Assembly: GCA_023381095.1 (NCBI GenBank)
Contig: JAMCTO010000307.1
Location: forward strand, 14,632 to 20,912
Source of the DNA: Bacillota bacterium
Lineage (GTDB): Bacteria; Bacillota; Sulfobacillia; Sulfobacillales; Sulfobacillaceae
Direction: 5' to 3'
DNA: 6,281 bases
In this document: piece by piece, positions 5,716 to 6,281 of the stretch
Position numbering within the stretch: the stretch's first letter is position 1
Layout: each line of letters starts with the position of its first letter
Translations under genes and position numbers: made by a program
The notes under the pieces: model-generated
Database searches by the model: none
Told to the model about the DNA's origin: nothing
Seen by the model: only the letters and a program-made list of their open reading frames with translations

Positions 5716-6281
5716 ATGCCTTGTTCATTGGCTGACTTGTTCGACGGCATTCCGTGCCAAGGACTATTACCGACCCATCGCCAGATAGTCATCGACGGCA
5801 TTGCCTGTGACTCCCGGCAAGTGGAGCCCAACAACGTATTCGTAGCGCTCCAAGGGCACAATACCGATGGTCGTCTTTTTATTGCTGACGCCATCGCCCG
5901 AGGCGCCGTAGCCATCGTCTCTGCTGTCCCATCGGACCCGACCGCGCACCGAACCATCCAGAACATACCATGGATTCACGTTCCAGATCCTCGGGCGCCG
6001 CTGCCCACGCTGGCCCAGCGTGCCTACGGATTTCCCGCAAAAAAGTTGCGGCTCCATGCTGTGACCGGTACCAATGGCAAGACAACCACCGTCTATATGC
6101 TTGCGGCTATTCTGGCACAGGCGGGGCATCGCGTGGCATTTTGGACCACTAATAGTGTAGAGGGAATTGCCAAACCCTTTCGACCGTCCATGACAACACC
6201 GGATGCACCCCAACTTCATCGTTTTTTACGGGAAGCTCTTGACCGTGGAGCCCAGGACGTAATCATAGAGGTATCCTCTCA
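5716..6281 (+). CDS. murE: UDP-N-acetylmuramyl-tripeptide synthetase MurE (N-terminal part, cut by window edge)
   Basis: The first 188 complete codons of a Mur ligase that adds the third residue (meso-diaminopimelate or lysine) to UDP-MurNAc-L-Ala-D-Glu with ATP, in cytosolic peptidoglycan precursor synthesis. Visible marks are CDSRQV (31-36), the UDP-contacting DSR; VFVALQGHNTDGRLFI (41-56); the P-loop TGTNGKTTT (117-125); SMTTPDAPQLH (158-168), the MurE-type TTP motif; and IEVSS (184-188) at the edge, where the next base pair fits His. The amino-acid specificity loop lies beyond the window, so the third residue cannot be told. The ATG is preceded by GAGGTGG (5705-5711) 4 nt upstream, and the protein begins at the usual distance from the DSR motif. 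It is divergent from the nucleoside operon and unrelated in function. No clear promoter is visible in front of it. Confidence 0.9.
   Translation, partial: MPCSLADLFDGIPCQGLLPTHRQIVIDGIACDSRQVEPNNVFVALQGHNTDGRLFIADAIARGAVAIVSAVPSDPTAHRTIQNIPWIHVPDPRAPLPTLAQRAYGFPAKKLRLHAVTGTNGKTTTVYMLAAILAQAGHRVAFWTTNSVEGIAKPFRPSMTTPDAPQLHRFLREALDRGAQDVIIEVSS

Noticed and set aside
5767..6219. Long minus-strand open frame (150 codons)
   Set aside because: It lies antisense to murE, whose plus-strand frame has clear family motifs; its own residues match no motif.

Overview
The window carries a compact minus-strand catabolic operon for nucleosides and their pentose sugars. Next to it, on the plus strand, is the start of murE, and a possible gene tail lies at the left edge. 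Shine-Dalgarno sites are strong (AAGGAGGT, AGGAG), GTG and TTG starts are used, base composition is near balance, and the regulator is of the GntR/HutC type. Together these suggest a Gram-positive, Firmicutes-like bacterium. A Sulfobacillus-like lineage is only a guess; no taxonomic marker proves it.

Layout. Positions 1-190 hold an open plus-strand frame that could be the end of an unknown gene. An intrinsic terminator (194-224) follows, facing the operon end. The minus-strand operon, read right to left, is: GntR/UTRA regulator (4484-5245), DeoC-type aldolase (3675-4355), ribokinase-type PfkB sugar kinase (2747-3655), inosine-uridine-type nucleoside hydrolase (1738-2694) and NCS1-type purine/pyrimidine permease (234-1619). 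Gaps between genes are 128, 19, 52 and 118 nt. A promoter with a perfect TTGACA box precedes the regulator, and its -10 box lies inside a cluster of GTCT/AGAC inverted repeats that also touches the regulator's ribosome binding site, a layout expected for autorepression. A second TTGACA-type promoter candidate lies before the permease gene. Positions 5276-5715 form a 440-bp divergent spacer without a convincing gene, followed by murE (5716 to the window edge).

How the genes may work together (inference): the permease imports a nucleobase or nucleoside, the hydrolase splits the nucleoside into base and free pentose, the kinase makes the pentose 5-phosphate, and the DeoC aldolase splits it into acetaldehyde and glyceraldehyde 3-phosphate. 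This is a hydrolase-plus-kinase version of deoxynucleoside breakdown, in place of the usual phosphorylase-plus-phosphopentomutase route. The kinase and aldolase each keep their catalytic core but differ from the textbook family at sugar-contacting positions, and the hydrolase is altered in its metal-site loop, so the true substrate may be unusual. The permease gene also carries an exact, in-frame 30-bp tandem duplication.
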